Assembly (NCBI RefSeq): GCF_024652905.1
Contig: NZ_CP102428.1
Coordinates: 3,112,501-3,176,500 of the forward strand
Origin: Pseudomonas oryzihabitans
GTDB taxonomy: Bacteria > Pseudomonadota > Gammaproteobacteria > Pseudomonadales > Pseudomonadaceae
Length of the DNA stretch: 64,000 nucleotides
Direction of reading: 5' to 3'
Part shown: positions 1 to 11,517 of the stretch, one piece after another
Numbering within the stretch: position 1 is the stretch's first letter
Layout of the letters: every line of letters starts with the position of its first letter
Position numbers and translations under genes: made by a program
The notes under the pieces: generated by a model
Database searches by the model: none
Seen by the model: the letters and a program-made list of their open reading frames with translations, nothing else
Told to the model about the DNA's origin: nothing

Positions 1-515
1 CAGTAGCCCTTGTAGTCCATGCCGTAGCCGAAGATGTAGCGATCGATGCAGGGCAGGCCGACGTAGGTGGCCTCCAGGCCCTTGACCTTGCGGTCGTGGG
101 TCTTGTCGATCAACACGGCGGTATGGACCTCGCGAGCACCGGCGTGGCGGCAGAAGTCGATGATGGCCTTGAGGGTGTGGCCCTCGTCGAAGATGTCGTC
201 GACGATCAGCACGTCGCGATCGATGAAGGACACCTCGGGCTTGGCCTTCCAGAACAGCTCGCCGCCGGTGGTCTCGTTGCGATAGCGGGTAGCGTGCAGA
301 TAGGACATCTCCAGCGGAAAATTCAGCCGGGTGGCCAGCTTGCCGGTCAGGATCAAGCCGCCGTTCATGACGCAGAAGACCACCGGATTACGCTCGGCGA
401 GATCGGCGGTGATGGATGCGGCGAGCCGGTCGATGGCCGCTTCGACCTGGGCTTCGTCATACAGGCAGTCGGCTTCCTGCATGACCTGGCGGATGTGGGC
501 GAGATCGGCGGACAT
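1..515 (-). CDS. hpt: hypoxanthine-guanine phosphoribosyltransferase (3' end cut by window edge)
   Basis: This is a purine salvage enzyme that converts hypoxanthine or guanine plus PRPP to IMP or GMP. Reading leftward from the ATG at 515 gives MSADLAHIRQ, then an acidic PRPP-binding stretch (VLIVDDIFDEGHTL) and a C-terminal part ending YIFGYGMDYKGY at the window edge. About 171 residues are visible; from memory the Pseudomonas enzyme has about 185, so only the last few are missing. It faces away from upp across a 255-bp gap, which must hold both promoters. The neighbourhood hpt/upp/uraA is the usual pseudomonad salvage cluster. Confidence 0.93.
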   Translation of the reverse strand, partial: MSADLAHIRQVMQEADCLYDEAQVEAAIDRLAASITADLAERNPVVFCVMNGGLILTGKLATRLNFPLEMSYLHATRYRNETTGGELFWKAKPEVSFIDRDVLIVDDIFDEGHTLKAIIDFCRHAGAREVHTAVLIDKTHDRKVKGLEATYVGLPCIDRYIFGYGMDYKGY

Positions 516-770
516 GGGGCTTCTCCGGGGGACGGGGCGCCGGCCTGATGGTTGGCGCGGATAAAAGGCGGCAAAGGTACAGACACCGCGGACCGATCTC
601 AAGCGCCGCCAGGCGGCTACTATTGTCGCAGGGTACTGCCCACCTCGAGTCGGATGCTTTAATGTACCGCGGTTTTTTTGTGCGCCTGCCCTTCCTGCGG
701 CAGGCCTTCGGGCCGCCGGTCGTACCGAAACCGTCCTCGATCCGCTGCCCTACCGTCTCTGGAGAATCCC

Positions 771-1409
771 ATGCCCGTTCACGAAATCCGCCATCCGCTC
801 ATCCGTCACAAGCTCGGCCTGATGCGGCGCGCCGACATCAGCACCAAGAACTTTCGCGAACTGGCCCAGGAAGTCGGCGCCCTGCTCACCTACGAGGCGA
901 CCAAAGACCTGCCGGTGGAAGAGGTGGACATCGAGGGCTGGTGCGGCACCGTCAAGGTGGAAAAGATCTCCGGCAAGAAGGTCACCGTGGTGCCCATCCT
1001 GCGCGCCGGCATCGGCATGCTCGACGGCGTGCTCAGCCTGATCCCCAGCGCCCGGGTCAGCGTGGTCGGCCTCGCCCGCAACGAATCCACCCTGCAGGCC
1101 CACACCTACCTGGAAAAGCTGGTGGGTGAACTGGACCAGCGGATGGCCATGATCATCGATCCCATGCTGGCCACCGGCGGCTCCATGATCGCCACCATCG
1201 ACCTGCTGAAGAAGGCCGGGGCCAAGGAAATCCGCGCCTTGGTGCTGGTGGCGGCGCCCGAAGGCATCGCCGCGGTCGAGGAAGCCCATCCGGACGTGCG
1301 CCTCTACACCGCCTCCATCGACGAGCGCCTCAACGAGCACGGCTACATCCTGCCGGGGCTGGGCGATGCCGGTGACAAGATCTTCGGCACCAAGCAGAAG
1401 GACGCCTGA
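771..1409 (+). CDS. upp: uracil phosphoribosyltransferase
   Basis: This cytoplasmic pyrimidine salvage enzyme makes UMP from uracil and PRPP. The 212-residue protein has the usual family length. The PRPP-binding motif [12 protein letters not shown] is at about residues 129-140, and the uracil-binding segment [12 protein letters not shown] is at about 192-203. The ATG at 771 is chosen over an in-frame start near 678 because it gives the conserved [10 protein letters not shown] start and has GGAG upstream. Only two bases separate its stop from the uracil permease start, so the two genes form a salvage operon. Confidence 0.97.
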   Translation: MPVHEIRHPLIRHKLGLMRRADISTKNFRELAQEVGALLTYEATKDLPVEEVDIEGWCGTVKVEKISGKKVTVVPILRAGIGMLDGVLSLIPSARVSVVGLARNESTLQAHTYLEKLVGELDQRMAMIIDPMLATGGSMIATIDLLKKAGAKEIRALVLVAAPEGIAAVEEAHPDVRLYTASIDERLNEHGYILPGLGDAGDKIFGTKQKDA

Positions 1410-1411
1410 GC

Positions 1412-2677
1412 GTGACCGCGCGGGAACCGCTCTGGCGGGAGATCGTGGTGGGCGCCCAGATGCTCTTCGTGGCCTTTGGCGCCCTGGTGCTGATGCCGCT
1501 GATCACCGGCATGGACCCCAATGTGGCCCTCTTCACCGCAGGCTTCGGCACCCTGCTGTTCCATCTGGTCACCGGCCGCCAGGTACCGGTGTTCCTGGCA
1601 TCGAGCTTCGCCTTCATCGCCCCGATCATCGCCGCCAAGGCGGAATTCGGCCTGCCGGCGGTACTGGGCGGGGTAGTGGCGGCCGGCTTTGTCTACACCT
1701 TCCTCGGCCTGGCGGTGAAGGTGCGCGGCGTGGGCTTCATCGACCGCCTGCTGCCGCCGGTGGTGATCGCCCCGGTGATCATCTCCATCGGCCTGGGTCT
1801 GTCGCCGGTGGCGGCCAACATGGCCATGGGCAAGGCTGGTGACGGCAGCGCCCAGCTGGTGCCCTATGCCACGGCGATGCTGATCTCCATGCCGGCGCTG
1901 GTCACCACCCTGCTGGTGGCCATCTACGGCAAGGGCATGTTCCGCCTGGTGCCCATTCTGGCGGGCGTCTTCGTCGGCTACGCGCTGGCCTTCGTCTTCG
2001 GCATCGTCCATACCGAGGGGATAGCCGCCGCGCCCTGGCTGGCGATCCCGGCCTTCGTCGCGCCGGAATTCCACTGGGGCGCCATCCTGTTCATGGTGCC
2101 GGTGGCCCTGGCGCCGGCCATCGAGCATGTCGGCGGGGTGATCGCGGTGGGCGGAGTGACCGGCAAGAACTACCTCAAGCAGCCCGGTCTGCACCGCACC
2201 CTGCTGGGCGATGGCCTGGCCACCTCCTCCGCCGGGCTGTTCGGCGGGCCGCCCAACACCACCTACGCCGAGGTGACCGGCGCGGTGATGCTGACCAAGA
2301 ACCACAATCCGCGGGTCATGCTGTGGGCGGCGGGCTTCGCCATGGTGCTGGCGTTCGTCGGCAAGTTCGGCGCGGCGCTGCAGACCATCCCGGTGCCGGT
2401 CATGGGCGGCATCCTCTGCCTGCTGTTCGGCTCCATCGCGGTGGTGGGCCTGAACATCTTGATCCGCCATCAGGTGGACCTGTCCGAGGCGCGCAACCTG
2501 GTGATCGTCTCGGTGACCCTGGTGTTCGGCATCGGCGGCATCGTCTTCGGCAACGGCGAGATCGGCCTCAAGGGCATCTCCCTCTGCGGCCTGATCGCCA
2601 TCGGCCTCAACCTGGTCCTGCCCGGGCACAACGCCTGGAAGAAGGATGCCGAACCGCCAGAGCGTCCGCTGCTCTGA
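1412..2677 (+). CDS. uraA: uracil permease (NCS2 family uracil:H+ symporter)
   Basis: This is an inner-membrane uracil transporter of 421 residues that supplies the substrate for the adjacent Upp. It starts at a GTG two bases after the upp stop. The sequence is hydrophobic throughout, consistent with the 12-14 membrane segments of NCS2 carriers. The loop VPVALAPAIEHVGGVIAVG near the middle matches the family region that carries a substrate-binding glutamate. The next gene, hemH, is convergent and a strong hairpin lies between them. Confidence 0.95.
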   Translation: MTAREPLWREIVVGAQMLFVAFGALVLMPLITGMDPNVALFTAGFGTLLFHLVTGRQVPVFLASSFAFIAPIIAAKAEFGLPAVLGGVVAAGFVYTFLGLAVKVRGVGFIDRLLPPVVIAPVIISIGLGLSPVAANMAMGKAGDGSAQLVPYATAMLISMPALVTTLLVAIYGKGMFRLVPILAGVFVGYALAFVFGIVHTEGIAAAPWLAIPAFVAPEFHWGAILFMVPVALAPAIEHVGGVIAVGGVTGKNYLKQPGLHRTLLGDGLATSSAGLFGGPPNTTYAEVTGAVMLTKNHNPRVMLWAAGFAMVLAFVGKFGAALQTIPVPVMGGILCLLFGSIAVVGLNILIRHQVDLSEARNLVIVSVTLVFGIGGIVFGNGEIGLKGISLCGLIAIGLNLVLPGHNAWKKDAEPPERPLL

Positions 2678-2684
2678 CGGCCAG

Positions 2685-2718
2685 CCCAGGATGCCGTTAC
2701 GCCGGCATCCTGGGTTGT
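2685..2718. terminator. hairpin terminator between convergent uraA and hemH
   Basis: A perfect 12-bp inverted repeat (CCCAGGATGCCG / CGGCATCCTGGG) with a 6-base loop spans 2685-2714. It overlaps the last codons of hemH. The T-tracts are weak on both sides (TTGTT on the + strand), so efficiency is uncertain, but the position suits a shared terminator for both genes. Confidence 0.7.
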
Positions 2719-3748
2719 TCGATGGGCTGCGGCGGCAGTTCCGCCACCTCTTCGCACAGTTCCACCAGCGCCCGGGCCCAGGCCGGGTCGTCGTTGACGC
2801 AGGGAATCAGCACCAGCTCCCGGCCACCGGCTTCGATGAACTGCTCGCGCCCACGATCACCGATCTCTTCCAGCGTCTCGATGCAGTCGGCGACAAAGGC
2901 CGGGCACATCACCAGCAGGCGCTTGACCCCGGCCTTGGCCAGCTCGTCCAGCCGTGCCTCGGTATAGGGCTCGATCCACTTGTCCTTGCCCAGCCGCGAC
3001 TGGAAGGACACCGACCACTTGCCAGTGGGAATGCCCAGGCGCTTGGCCACCAGCTCGGCGGTACGCTGGCACTGGCTGCGGTAGCAGACGGCCAGCGTCT
3101 TGGCGGTGACCTTGCTGCTGTCGGGTGCGCGCAGGTCGTGGCTGCGATCCTTGACCAGCTTGCGGATGTGCCGCTCGGGCAGGCCATGGAAGGACAGCAG
3201 CAGGTGGTCGTAGGGCTCCTCGAGATAGGGCTCGACGCTGGCCGCCAGCGCCGCCTGGTACTCCGGGCGATCGTAGAACGGCGGCAGGATCTTCAGCGTC
3301 AGTGGCAGCTGGTGGGCCTCGATCACCCGCCGCGCCTCGACGATGGCGGTGGTGGTGGTGCTGTCGGCGAATTGCGGATAGAGCGGCGCATAGGTCACCT
3401 CGCGGATGCCCTGGCTGGCCAGGCGCTTGAGCACCGACTCCACCGAGGGCTCGCCGTATCTCATGCACAACTCCACCGGACCATGGCGCCAGAGGGGCCG
3501 CACGGCCTCCTGCAGCCGGCGGCTGAGCACGATCAGCGGTGAGCCATCGTCCCACCAGATCGACTCATAGGCCTCGGCCGAAGCCGCTGGCCGCTTGATC
3601 AGCACCAGGGACACCAGCAGCCGACGCAGTGGCCAGGGCAGATCGACCACATAGGGGTCCATCAGGAACTGGTTCAGATAGCGCTTCACGTCGGGGACGT
3701 GGGGCGAATCGGGCGAACCCAGGTTGGCGAGCAGCAGAGCGTTGGTAG

Positions 3749-3752
<4 letters not shown>
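2697..3752 (-). CDS. hemH: ferrochelatase
   Basis: This enzyme inserts Fe2+ into protoporphyrin IX in the last step of haem synthesis. The 351-residue protein has the ferrochelatase signature [11 protein letters not shown] with the metal-binding His near residue 189, and DCIETLEEI with the conserved acidic residues near 292-297. The C-terminal half has several cysteines (about 223, 228, 283, 290), but whether they bind a cluster cannot be read from sequence. Its ATG overlaps the stop of the upstream epimerase-like gene by 4 bp (ATGA), indicating translational coupling. Confidence 0.96.
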
Positions 3753-5820
<2,068 letters not shown>

Positions 5821-5894
5821 GCGACGAAGCGCATACCGTCTGTAACCTGAGACGAATCTTTTGCCGAAGCCCCCTGTCGAAAGTTGCACCAAAC

Positions 5895-5921
5895 TTGTAC
5901 AAAATATAAATCCTTGTACAA
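5895..5921. promoter_or_regulatory. paired TTGTACAA palindromes, candidate LitR/MerR operator
   Basis: Two identical 8-bp palindromes TTGTACAA (5895-5902 and 5914-5921) lie with centres 19 bp apart, 25 bp upstream of the DUF523 gene that starts the MerR-photolyase operon. The surrounding DNA is AT-rich, unlike the rest of the region. From memory, class II LitR of P. putida binds a pair of TGTACA-like half-sites about 12 bp apart; here the TGTACA cores are 13 bp apart. A light-responsive operator for this operon is therefore likely but inferred. Confidence 0.6.
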
Positions 5922-5945
5922 GAAAATACACGACAGGGGATCTCC

Positions 5946-6917
5946 ATGCTTGCCAACGCCTCTTCCAGCCTGCCCCGTCCACGCCTCGGCATCAGTGCCT
6001 GCCTGCTGGGTGACGAAGTCCGCTACAACGGTGGACACAAGGAATCCCGGCTCTGCAGCCAGACCTTCGCCGAGCATTTCGATATCGTCCGGGTCTGCCC
6101 GGAGATGGCCATCGGCCTCGGTACGCCGCGCGAACCCATCCGCCTAGTGGGCGATTCCCAGGCGCCGCGTGCCGTCGGCACCTTGAATCCCAGCCTGGAC
6201 GTGACCGCCGCCCTGACCGCCTACGGGGAAAAGATGGCGGGCGAGCTCGCCGACCTGTCCGGCTTCATCTTCATGCAGAAGTCGCCCTCTTGCGGCATGG
6301 AAAGAGTCAAGGTCTATCACGCCAATGGCCAAGGCAGTGAAACCGACGGCCGCGGTCTGTTCGCCGCCGCCATCATGCGTCTACGCCCGGACCTGCCGGT
6401 CGAAGAGGCCGGTCGGCTGAACGATGCGGTACTGCGGGAAAACTTCGTCACCCGGGTTTTCGCCCATGCCCATTGGCAGCAACTGCTGCAACAGGGTCTG
6501 ACGGCGCGGGCGCTGCTGTCCTATCATTCGCGCTACAAGTACCAGCTCATGGCCCACGATGCCCATCGTGCACGGGCCCTTGGGCAGTTGGTCGGCAGCA
6601 TCGGTCAGCGCAATCTGGACGAGCTGGGTCAGGAGTATTTCAGCGGCCTGATGGCTGCACTGAAAAAGTGCGCTACCCGTGGTACTCACTGCAATGTGCT
6701 CTATCATCTCTTCGGTTATCTGCGCCGGGTCCTGAGCGACAGCGAGAAGCAGGAAATGCAGCAGCTGATCGAGCAGTACCACGAGGGCATCGTCCCCCTG
6801 GTCGTGCCCCTGACGCTGCTCAAGCACCACTTCCGCCAGCATCCGGATCGTTATGTGAACGAGCAGGCCTATCTCCAACCGCACCCTGAACGTCTGAGTC
6901 TGCGAAATGCCATCTAG
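5946..6917 (+). CDS. DUF523/DUF1722 (YbgA-like) protein
   Basis: This is a two-domain protein of 323 residues. The N-terminal DUF523 part (about residues 12-160) has the conserved GISACLLGDEVRYNGGHK and KSPSCGMERVKVY segments with their cysteines. The C-terminal DUF1722/YbgA part (about 190-310) has MAHD and YH motifs. The biochemical function is unknown to me, although conserved cysteines suggest a metal or cluster site. It is the first gene of the operon with the MerR regulator and photolyase, overlaps the next gene by 11 bp, and sits directly behind the TTGTACAA operator pair. A role in light or oxidative response is inferred from context. Confidence 0.85.
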   Translation: MLANASSSLPRPRLGISACLLGDEVRYNGGHKESRLCSQTFAEHFDIVRVCPEMAIGLGTPREPIRLVGDSQAPRAVGTLNPSLDVTAALTAYGEKMAGELADLSGFIFMQKSPSCGMERVKVYHANGQGSETDGRGLFAAAIMRLRPDLPVEEAGRLNDAVLRENFVTRVFAHAHWQQLLQQGLTARALLSYHSRYKYQLMAHDAHRARALGQLVGSIGQRNLDELGQEYFSGLMAALKKCATRGTHCNVLYHLFGYLRRVLSDSEKQEMQQLIEQYHEGIVPLVVPLTLLKHHFRQHPDRYVNEQAYLQPHPERLSLRNAI

Positions 6918-7851
6918 CGTCATTCCCTTGCCCTCACCGTCGAATGGCGAGGAGCAGGATTATCAGTCCGCCTTGCACGAAGGCTGGCTGCCCATCCGGG
7001 AAATCGCCCGGCGTACCGGCGTCAACGCCGTGACCCTGAGGGCCTGGGAGCGGCGTTACGGCCTGCTGGTCCCCAAGCGCACCCCCAAGGGACACCGGCT
7101 GTACAGCGAGGCCCATGTGGTTCGGGTGCAGCAGATCCTCGCCTGGATCGCCCGCGGTGTGGCGGTCAGCCAGGTCAAGGGCCTGCTCGACGACCAACGA
7201 CCGGCAGCGGTGCCTAGCGATACGCCCTGGCAGGGCATTCACCAGGAGATGATGGACGCCATTGGCCGGCTCGCCTCGCGCATCCTGGACGAGGCCTACA
7301 ACCGCGCCGCCTCCCTCTATCCGCCGCGGGTGCTGCTGGATCAGTTGCTGTGGCCGTTGCTGCGGGAACTGGAGCGACTCAGCCAGGCCACCGACGACGG
7401 TCGCCTGCAACAGGTGTTTTTCCAGTCCTGGCTGCGCAGCAAGCTGGGCGCGCGGATCTACCACAGTCAGCACAGCCTGCGCGGTGCGCCGCTGGTACTG
7501 CTCAATCTCGACGAGACGCCGATGAATGTCTCGCTGTGGCTCTGCGCCTGGCTGATCAGCGCCACGGACTGTCCCGTCGAAGTGGTGGAATGGTCGATTC
7601 CCGCGGCTAATCTCGATCGCCTGGTCGAGCAGCTCGACCCGCGGGCGCTGATCCTCTGCCGTGACAGCCGTCCCGACAGCGAATTGCGTCGCCAGCTGCA
7701 GACCTTTGCCAATCGCCATGCCCGCCCCTGCCTGACCCTGGGTGCCCTGGGCGAATCCCTCACCGCCGACGCCGCCCCGGCGCGCAGTCCGGGCGAGGCT
7801 TTCGATCGCCTGCAGAGTGCTGGGCTGCTGCGTCAGGATCGGCATGCATGA
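6907..7851 (+). CDS. MerR-family regulator, class II LitR-like
   Basis: This transcription factor has 314 residues. A MerR winged-helix DNA-binding domain occupies about residues 27-95 (IREIARRTGVNAVTLRAWERR, then GHRLYSEAHV). The rest is a long C-terminal region resembling the helical plus Rossmann-like B12-binding fold of CarH/LitR, but without an obvious DxHxxG cobalamin signature. That matches the cofactor-light class II LitR proteins known from P. putida. It overlaps the DUF523 gene by 11 bp and the photolyase by 4 bp, so autoregulated co-expression with phrB is expected. The light-sensing role is inference. Confidence 0.85.
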   Translation: MPSSVIPLPSPSNGEEQDYQSALHEGWLPIREIARRTGVNAVTLRAWERRYGLLVPKRTPKGHRLYSEAHVVRVQQILAWIARGVAVSQVKGLLDDQRPAAVPSDTPWQGIHQEMMDAIGRLASRILDEAYNRAASLYPPRVLLDQLLWPLLRELERLSQATDDGRLQQVFFQSWLRSKLGARIYHSQHSLRGAPLVLLNLDETPMNVSLWLCAWLISATDCPVEVVEWSIPAANLDRLVEQLDPRALILCRDSRPDSELRRQLQTFANRHARPCLTLGALGESLTADAAPARSPGEAFDRLQSAGLLRQDRHA

Positions 7852-9269
7852 GTCAGCTCGTCTGGTTTCGTACCGACCTGCGCACCCTCGATCACCCCGC
7901 TCTCCACGCCGCCGCCGAGCAGGGGCCGGTGGTGGCCGTGTTCCTGCTGAGTCCAGCCCAGTGGCAGGCGCACGACGAGGCCGCGGTCAAAGTCGACTTC
8001 TGGCTGCGCAATCTCGCCGCCCTGGGCAAGACGCTCAGGTCCCTCGGCATTCCCTTGCTGATCCGCAACGCCGAGCGCTGGGCGCAGGCACCCCAGGTGT
8101 TGCTCGAGCTGGCCAGGGAACTGGGCATCGAACACCTGCACTTCAACGACGAATACGGCGTCAACGAAGCTGCCCGCGATGACGCCGTGGCAGAGGCCTT
8201 CGATGCGGCAGGGCTGGCTGCCCATCGCTATCTGGACCAGACGCTGTTCGCGCCGGGCACGGTACTGACCAAGAGCGGGGGTTATTTCAAGGTCTTCGGC
8301 CAATTCAAGAAGACCTGCCTGGCGCGCCTGGAAACCGGTCTGCCAGCGCCCCTGCCTGCCCCCGGCAAGCAGCGGGAGGGCCCGCTCCAGGCCGACGAGT
8401 CGCCCAGCTCGGTCGAGGGCTTCGTCACCCCCTCGCCCGAAGTGCAACGGCTGTGGCCGGCCGGCGAAGAGGCGGCGCTGCAGCGCCTGGAAGCCTTCAT
8501 CCAGGAGGATCTGGGCGATTATCACCAGGCGCGGGACATCCCCTCAGAACCCGGTACCAGCCAGTTGTCGGCCTATCTCAATGCGGGAGTGCTGACGCCA
8601 CGGCAGTGCCTGCAGGCAGCGGTTCGGGCCAACGACGGCTTGCTCAGCGGCGGTATGCAGGGCGCGGCCACCTGGATCACCGAGTTGCTCTGGCGCGAAT
8701 TCTATCGCCACGTGCTGGTGGGCTATCCCTGGGTTTCGCGGCATCAGCCGTTCAACCGGGCGCTGACCGCCCTGCCCTGGCGCGACGACCCCGAGGGCCT
8801 GGCGGCCTGGCAACAGGGGCGCACCGGCATCCCCCTCATCGATGCCGCCATGCGCCAGCTCTTGCAGACCGGCTGGATGCACAACCGCATGCGCATGCTG
8901 ACCGCCATGTTCCTCTGCAAGAACCTGCTGATCGACTGGCGCGAAGGCGAGCGCTGGTTCATGCAGCATCTCATCGATGGCGACCTGGCTTCCAACAACG
9001 GTGGCTGGCAGTGGAGCGCCTCCACCGGTACCGACTCGGTGCCCTATTTCCGGGTGTTCAATCCCCACACCCAGGCGCTCAAGATCGATGCCCGCGGCGA
9101 CTATGTGCGCACCTGGGTACCGGAACTGGCCGAGCTCAAGGGCAAGGCCGTGCACACCCCGGGGGGCCGTTACCTCCCCCCCCTGGTGGACCTTGGCGAA
9201 AGTCGCCAGCGGGCGCTGGCCACCTACCGCGGCATGGCGCGCAAGACGGACACGAAAAAGCCGGACTAG
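7848..9269 (+). CDS. phrB: deoxyribodipyrimidine photolyase
   Basis: This enzyme uses blue-light energy to split cyclobutane pyrimidine dimers. It has 473 residues, the usual class I length. The N-terminal antenna-binding alpha/beta domain begins QLVWFRTDLRTLDHPAL. The C-terminal FAD domain contains ITELLWREFYRHVL, GWMHNRMRMLTAMF and DGDLASNNGGWQWSAS, all hallmark photolyase motifs. Its ATG overlaps the regulator stop (ATGA). The stop codon lies inside a terminator hairpin, so phrB ends the operon. A cryptochrome-like function cannot be excluded from sequence, but the repair motifs are intact. Confidence 0.96.
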   Translation: MSQLVWFRTDLRTLDHPALHAAAEQGPVVAVFLLSPAQWQAHDEAAVKVDFWLRNLAALGKTLRSLGIPLLIRNAERWAQAPQVLLELARELGIEHLHFNDEYGVNEAARDDAVAEAFDAAGLAAHRYLDQTLFAPGTVLTKSGGYFKVFGQFKKTCLARLETGLPAPLPAPGKQREGPLQADESPSSVEGFVTPSPEVQRLWPAGEEAALQRLEAFIQEDLGDYHQARDIPSEPGTSQLSAYLNAGVLTPRQCLQAAVRANDGLLSGGMQGAATWITELLWREFYRHVLVGYPWVSRHQPFNRALTALPWRDDPEGLAAWQQGRTGIPLIDAAMRQLLQTGWMHNRMRMLTAMFLCKNLLIDWREGERWFMQHLIDGDLASNNGGWQWSASTGTDSVPYFRVFNPHTQALKIDARGDYVRTWVPELAELKGKAVHTPGGRYLPPLVDLGESRQRALATYRGMARKTDTKKPD

Positions 9270-9282
9270 GTCCGGCTTTTTT
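9255..9282. terminator. terminator at the end of the photolyase operon
   Basis: A perfect stem AAAAAGCCGGAC / GTCCGGCTTTTT surrounds the phrB stop codon TAG, which forms the 3-base loop. T-tracts are present on both strands, so it should act bidirectionally for phrB and the convergent pagL, whose stop is only 16 bp away. Confidence 0.9.
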
Positions 9283-9297
9283 CATATCAGCCCTGGA

Positions 9298-9825
9298 TCA
9301 GAGGGTGTGGCTGTAGAACAGCGCATAGGACTCGATGCCATCGTTGGGCTGCTTGATGCCCGCGTTGGAATAATGGGTCGCGCGAATGCCGACGCGCTGG
9401 GTGTCGCCAATCTTCAGGCCCAGGCCGATGCGGTCTTCGAAGTTGAACGCCGAACCCAGGTCCTGCTCGCCGACCTTGGTGCTGGAGAAGACCGCGACGC
9501 CGATACCGGCTTCGACGAAGGGCTTCACATGACCCTGGCCGAATTCGTAGACGAATACCGGGGCGAAGGACAACGAATGTTGATCGGAAGAGCGCCCGTT
9601 GTCGCCTTCCCAATAGGTGTAGCCCGCATCCCAGTAACCGGTCAGGCGGCCGGTAGAGCTCTGCCACCAGCTCTTGTCCCAATTCCAACCGGCACCGATG
9701 CGATAGGTCATGCCGCTCTGGCTGGTGGCTCCGACTGCCCCGGTGATTTCCACAGCCTGTGCCGACGCCATGCCACCCAGCGAAAGCGCGGCGGCCACTG
9801 CAAGGGAAAGCAATTTGTTGTTCAT
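9298..9825 (-). CDS. pagL: lipid A 3-O-deacylase PagL
   Basis: This outer-membrane beta-barrel enzyme removes the 3-O acyl chain from lipid A. The 175-residue precursor has a signal peptide (cleavage expected after ASAQA, about residue 24). The catalytic residues fit PagL: His151 and Ser153 in THYSNAG, and Glu165 in DGIESY. That His, Ser+2, Glu+14 spacing is the one described for P. aeruginosa PagL. Position between phr and murI also matches that genome. The alternating aromatic and polar strands and the terminal aromatic-containing strand (YALFYSHTL) support a barrel. Confidence 0.92.
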   Translation of the reverse strand: MNNKLLSLAVAAALSLGGMASAQAVEITGAVGATSQSGMTYRIGAGWNWDKSWWQSSTGRLTGYWDAGYTYWEGDNGRSSDQHSLSFAPVFVYEFGQGHVKPFVEAGIGVAVFSSTKVGEQDLGSAFNFEDRIGLGLKIGDTQRVGIRATHYSNAGIKQPNDGIESYALFYSHTL

Positions 9826-9977
9826 GAAAGTGCCCTTATGGATGTTTCTAGTTTTTACGAACTGCCAGCATTGACCATCAAGACGTGAAGGTGTTCACAG
9901 CCTTGGACATTTTTACCTACAGGGTCGGATGCTAGTCGCTGGACGACCGTTTGGCGAGCGAAACCCGGGCAGAAAAG

Positions 9978-10769
9978 TCAGACGAACGCCTTTACCTCGG
10001 CCCCTGCCGGCCAGAGCTGCGGCAGCACCGCGCCTAGCTCGGTGGGTGGGCCAGACGTCCAGATGCGCGTCGGGCCGGCCGGCCCGCTGGCCAGGCGTCC
10101 AGCCACCGCCAGCAGACTTTGCAAGCGCCGCGCCACGGCAGCGCCGGTATCCACCAGGATGACTTCCGGCGGCACCAGCTCGGCCAGCAGGGGCCGCAGG
10201 AAGGGATAATGGGTGCAACCCAGGATCAGGGTGTCGCACTCCGCCGCCAACAGCGGTTCGAGAAAGCCCTGCAGCAGACGCCGGGTCTCGGGGCCTTGCA
10301 GGTCGCCGCGCTCGACCTGCTCCACCAGCCCCGGGCAGGGCTGGGTCAGCACCTGGACGCCCAGGGCGAAGCGGTCCAGCAGGGCGGCGAACTTGGCGCT
10401 CTGCAGGGTACCGGTGGTGGCCAGCACCCCGACCCGGCCATTGCGGGTAGCCGCGGCCGCCGGCTTAACCGCAGGCTCCATGCCGACGATAGGCCACTGG
10501 GGATAGCGTTCGCGCAGATCGGCCACCGCCGCCACGGTGGCGGTGTTGCAGGCCACCACCAGCGCCTTTGCGCCCTGGGCGTGCAGCCGCGCCGCGATCA
10601 GCTGGCAGCGCTCGCGGATGAAGGCAGGGGTTTTTTCGCCATAGGGGATATGGCCGCAGTCGGCGACGTAATGCAGGGTTTCCGCCGGCAACAGCTGCCG
10701 TATCTCGGCCAGCACCGACAAGCCGCCGACGCCTGAGTCGAAGACCCCGATCGGCGCCTCGTCAGCCAT
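9978..10769 (-). CDS. murI: glutamate racemase
   Basis: This enzyme makes D-glutamate for peptidoglycan. The 263-residue protein begins [20 protein letters not shown] and has the two catalytic cysteines, Cys74 in VACNTAT and Cys185 in LGCTHYPF. The ATG at 10769 is chosen because it gives the conserved start; a longer in-frame start has no family support. The gene overlaps the end of moeB by 8 bp in the order prfA-prmC-moeB-murI, consistent with one hemA-led operon. Confidence 0.95.
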   Translation of the reverse strand: MADEAPIGVFDSGVGGLSVLAEIRQLLPAETLHYVADCGHIPYGEKTPAFIRERCQLIAARLHAQGAKALVVACNTATVAAVADLRERYPQWPIVGMEPAVKPAAAATRNGRVGVLATTGTLQSAKFAALLDRFALGVQVLTQPCPGLVEQVERGDLQGPETRRLLQGFLEPLLAAECDTLILGCTHYPFLRPLLAELVPPEVILVDTGAAVARRLQSLLAVAGRLASGPAGPTRIWTSGPPTELGAVLPQLWPAGAEVKAFV

Positions 10770-11517
10770 GGCGGGCGCCGCACACCGGGCAACCCGGATC
10801 GCGCTTGACCCGCAATTCACGGAAGCGGCTGCCTGCCGCATCCATCAGCAGCAGCCGACCCACCAGCGGCTCGCCGAAACCGGCCAGGAGCTTGAGCGCT
10901 TCCAGCGCCTGCAGACTGCCCACCAGGCCCACCACCGGACCCAGCACCCCGGCTTCGCTGCAACTGAGTTCGGCCTCGCTGCCCTCGCCATAGAGGCAGT
11001 GGTAGCAGGGACTGTCGGCGCGGCGCGGATCGAAGACGCTGAGCTGGCCCTCCAGGCGAATGGCGGCGCCACTCACCAGCGGCCGCCCCTGGGCCACGCA
11101 GGCGGCATTCACCGCCGCCCGGGTGGTGAAATTGTCCGAGCAATCCAGCACCAGATCCACCGCGGCGACGCGCGCCGCCAGACTGTCGGCGTCCAGCGCC
11201 TCGCGCCACGGCACCAGGCGTACCTCGGGATTGAGCGTCGCCAGCCGTTGCAGGGCGGAATCCACCTTGCCCTGGCCGATGCGACTCTCGTCGTGCAGCA
11301 CCTGGCGCTGCAGATTGCTCAGGTCGACCCGGTCGAAATCGGCCAGGTGCAATTCACCGACGCCGGCCGCGGCCAGATAGAGCGCCACCGGCGAACCCAG
11401 CCCACCGAGGCCGACGATGAGCACCTTGGCGTCCTTCAGCCGCAGCTGGCCGGCGATATCCACCTGGGCCAGCAGGATCTGCCGGCTGTAGCGCAGCAGT
11501 TCGCCGTCGCTCAGCAT
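10762..11517 (-). CDS. moeB: MoeB/ThiF-family adenylyltransferase
   Basis: This E1-like enzyme adenylates the C-terminal glycine of a small sulfur-carrier protein, MoaD in molybdopterin synthesis or ThiS. It has 251 residues. The nucleotide-binding loop is [17 protein letters not shown] near the N-terminus. [13 protein letters not shown] is the classical MoeB/ThiF motif. The two zinc-binding CxxC pairs are CYHC and CPVC. There is no rhodanese domain. The ATG at 11517 gives [13 protein letters not shown], the family start. It overlaps prmC and murI. Whether it serves MoaD, ThiS or both cannot be decided here. Confidence 0.93.
   Translation of the reverse strand: MLSDGELLRYSRQILLAQVDIAGQLRLKDAKVLIVGLGGLGSPVALYLAAAGVGELHLADFDRVDLSNLQRQVLHDESRIGQGKVDSALQRLATLNPEVRLVPWREALDADSLAARVAAVDLVLDCSDNFTTRAAVNAACVAQGRPLVSGAAIRLEGQLSVFDPRRADSPCYHCLYGEGSEAELSCSEAGVLGPVVGLVGSLQALEALKLLAGFGEPLVGRLLLMDAAGSRFRELRVKRDPGCPVCGARHG

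Noticed and set aside
606-700. Terminator or leader structure upstream of upp
   Set aside because: A T-run (GGTTTTTTTG) is present but no adjacent stable stem was found; most likely part of the promoter region.
1343-2629. 428-codon open frame opposite uraA
   Set aside because: Shadow of the permease gene, rich in His/Gln/Asp without hydrophobic core or motif.
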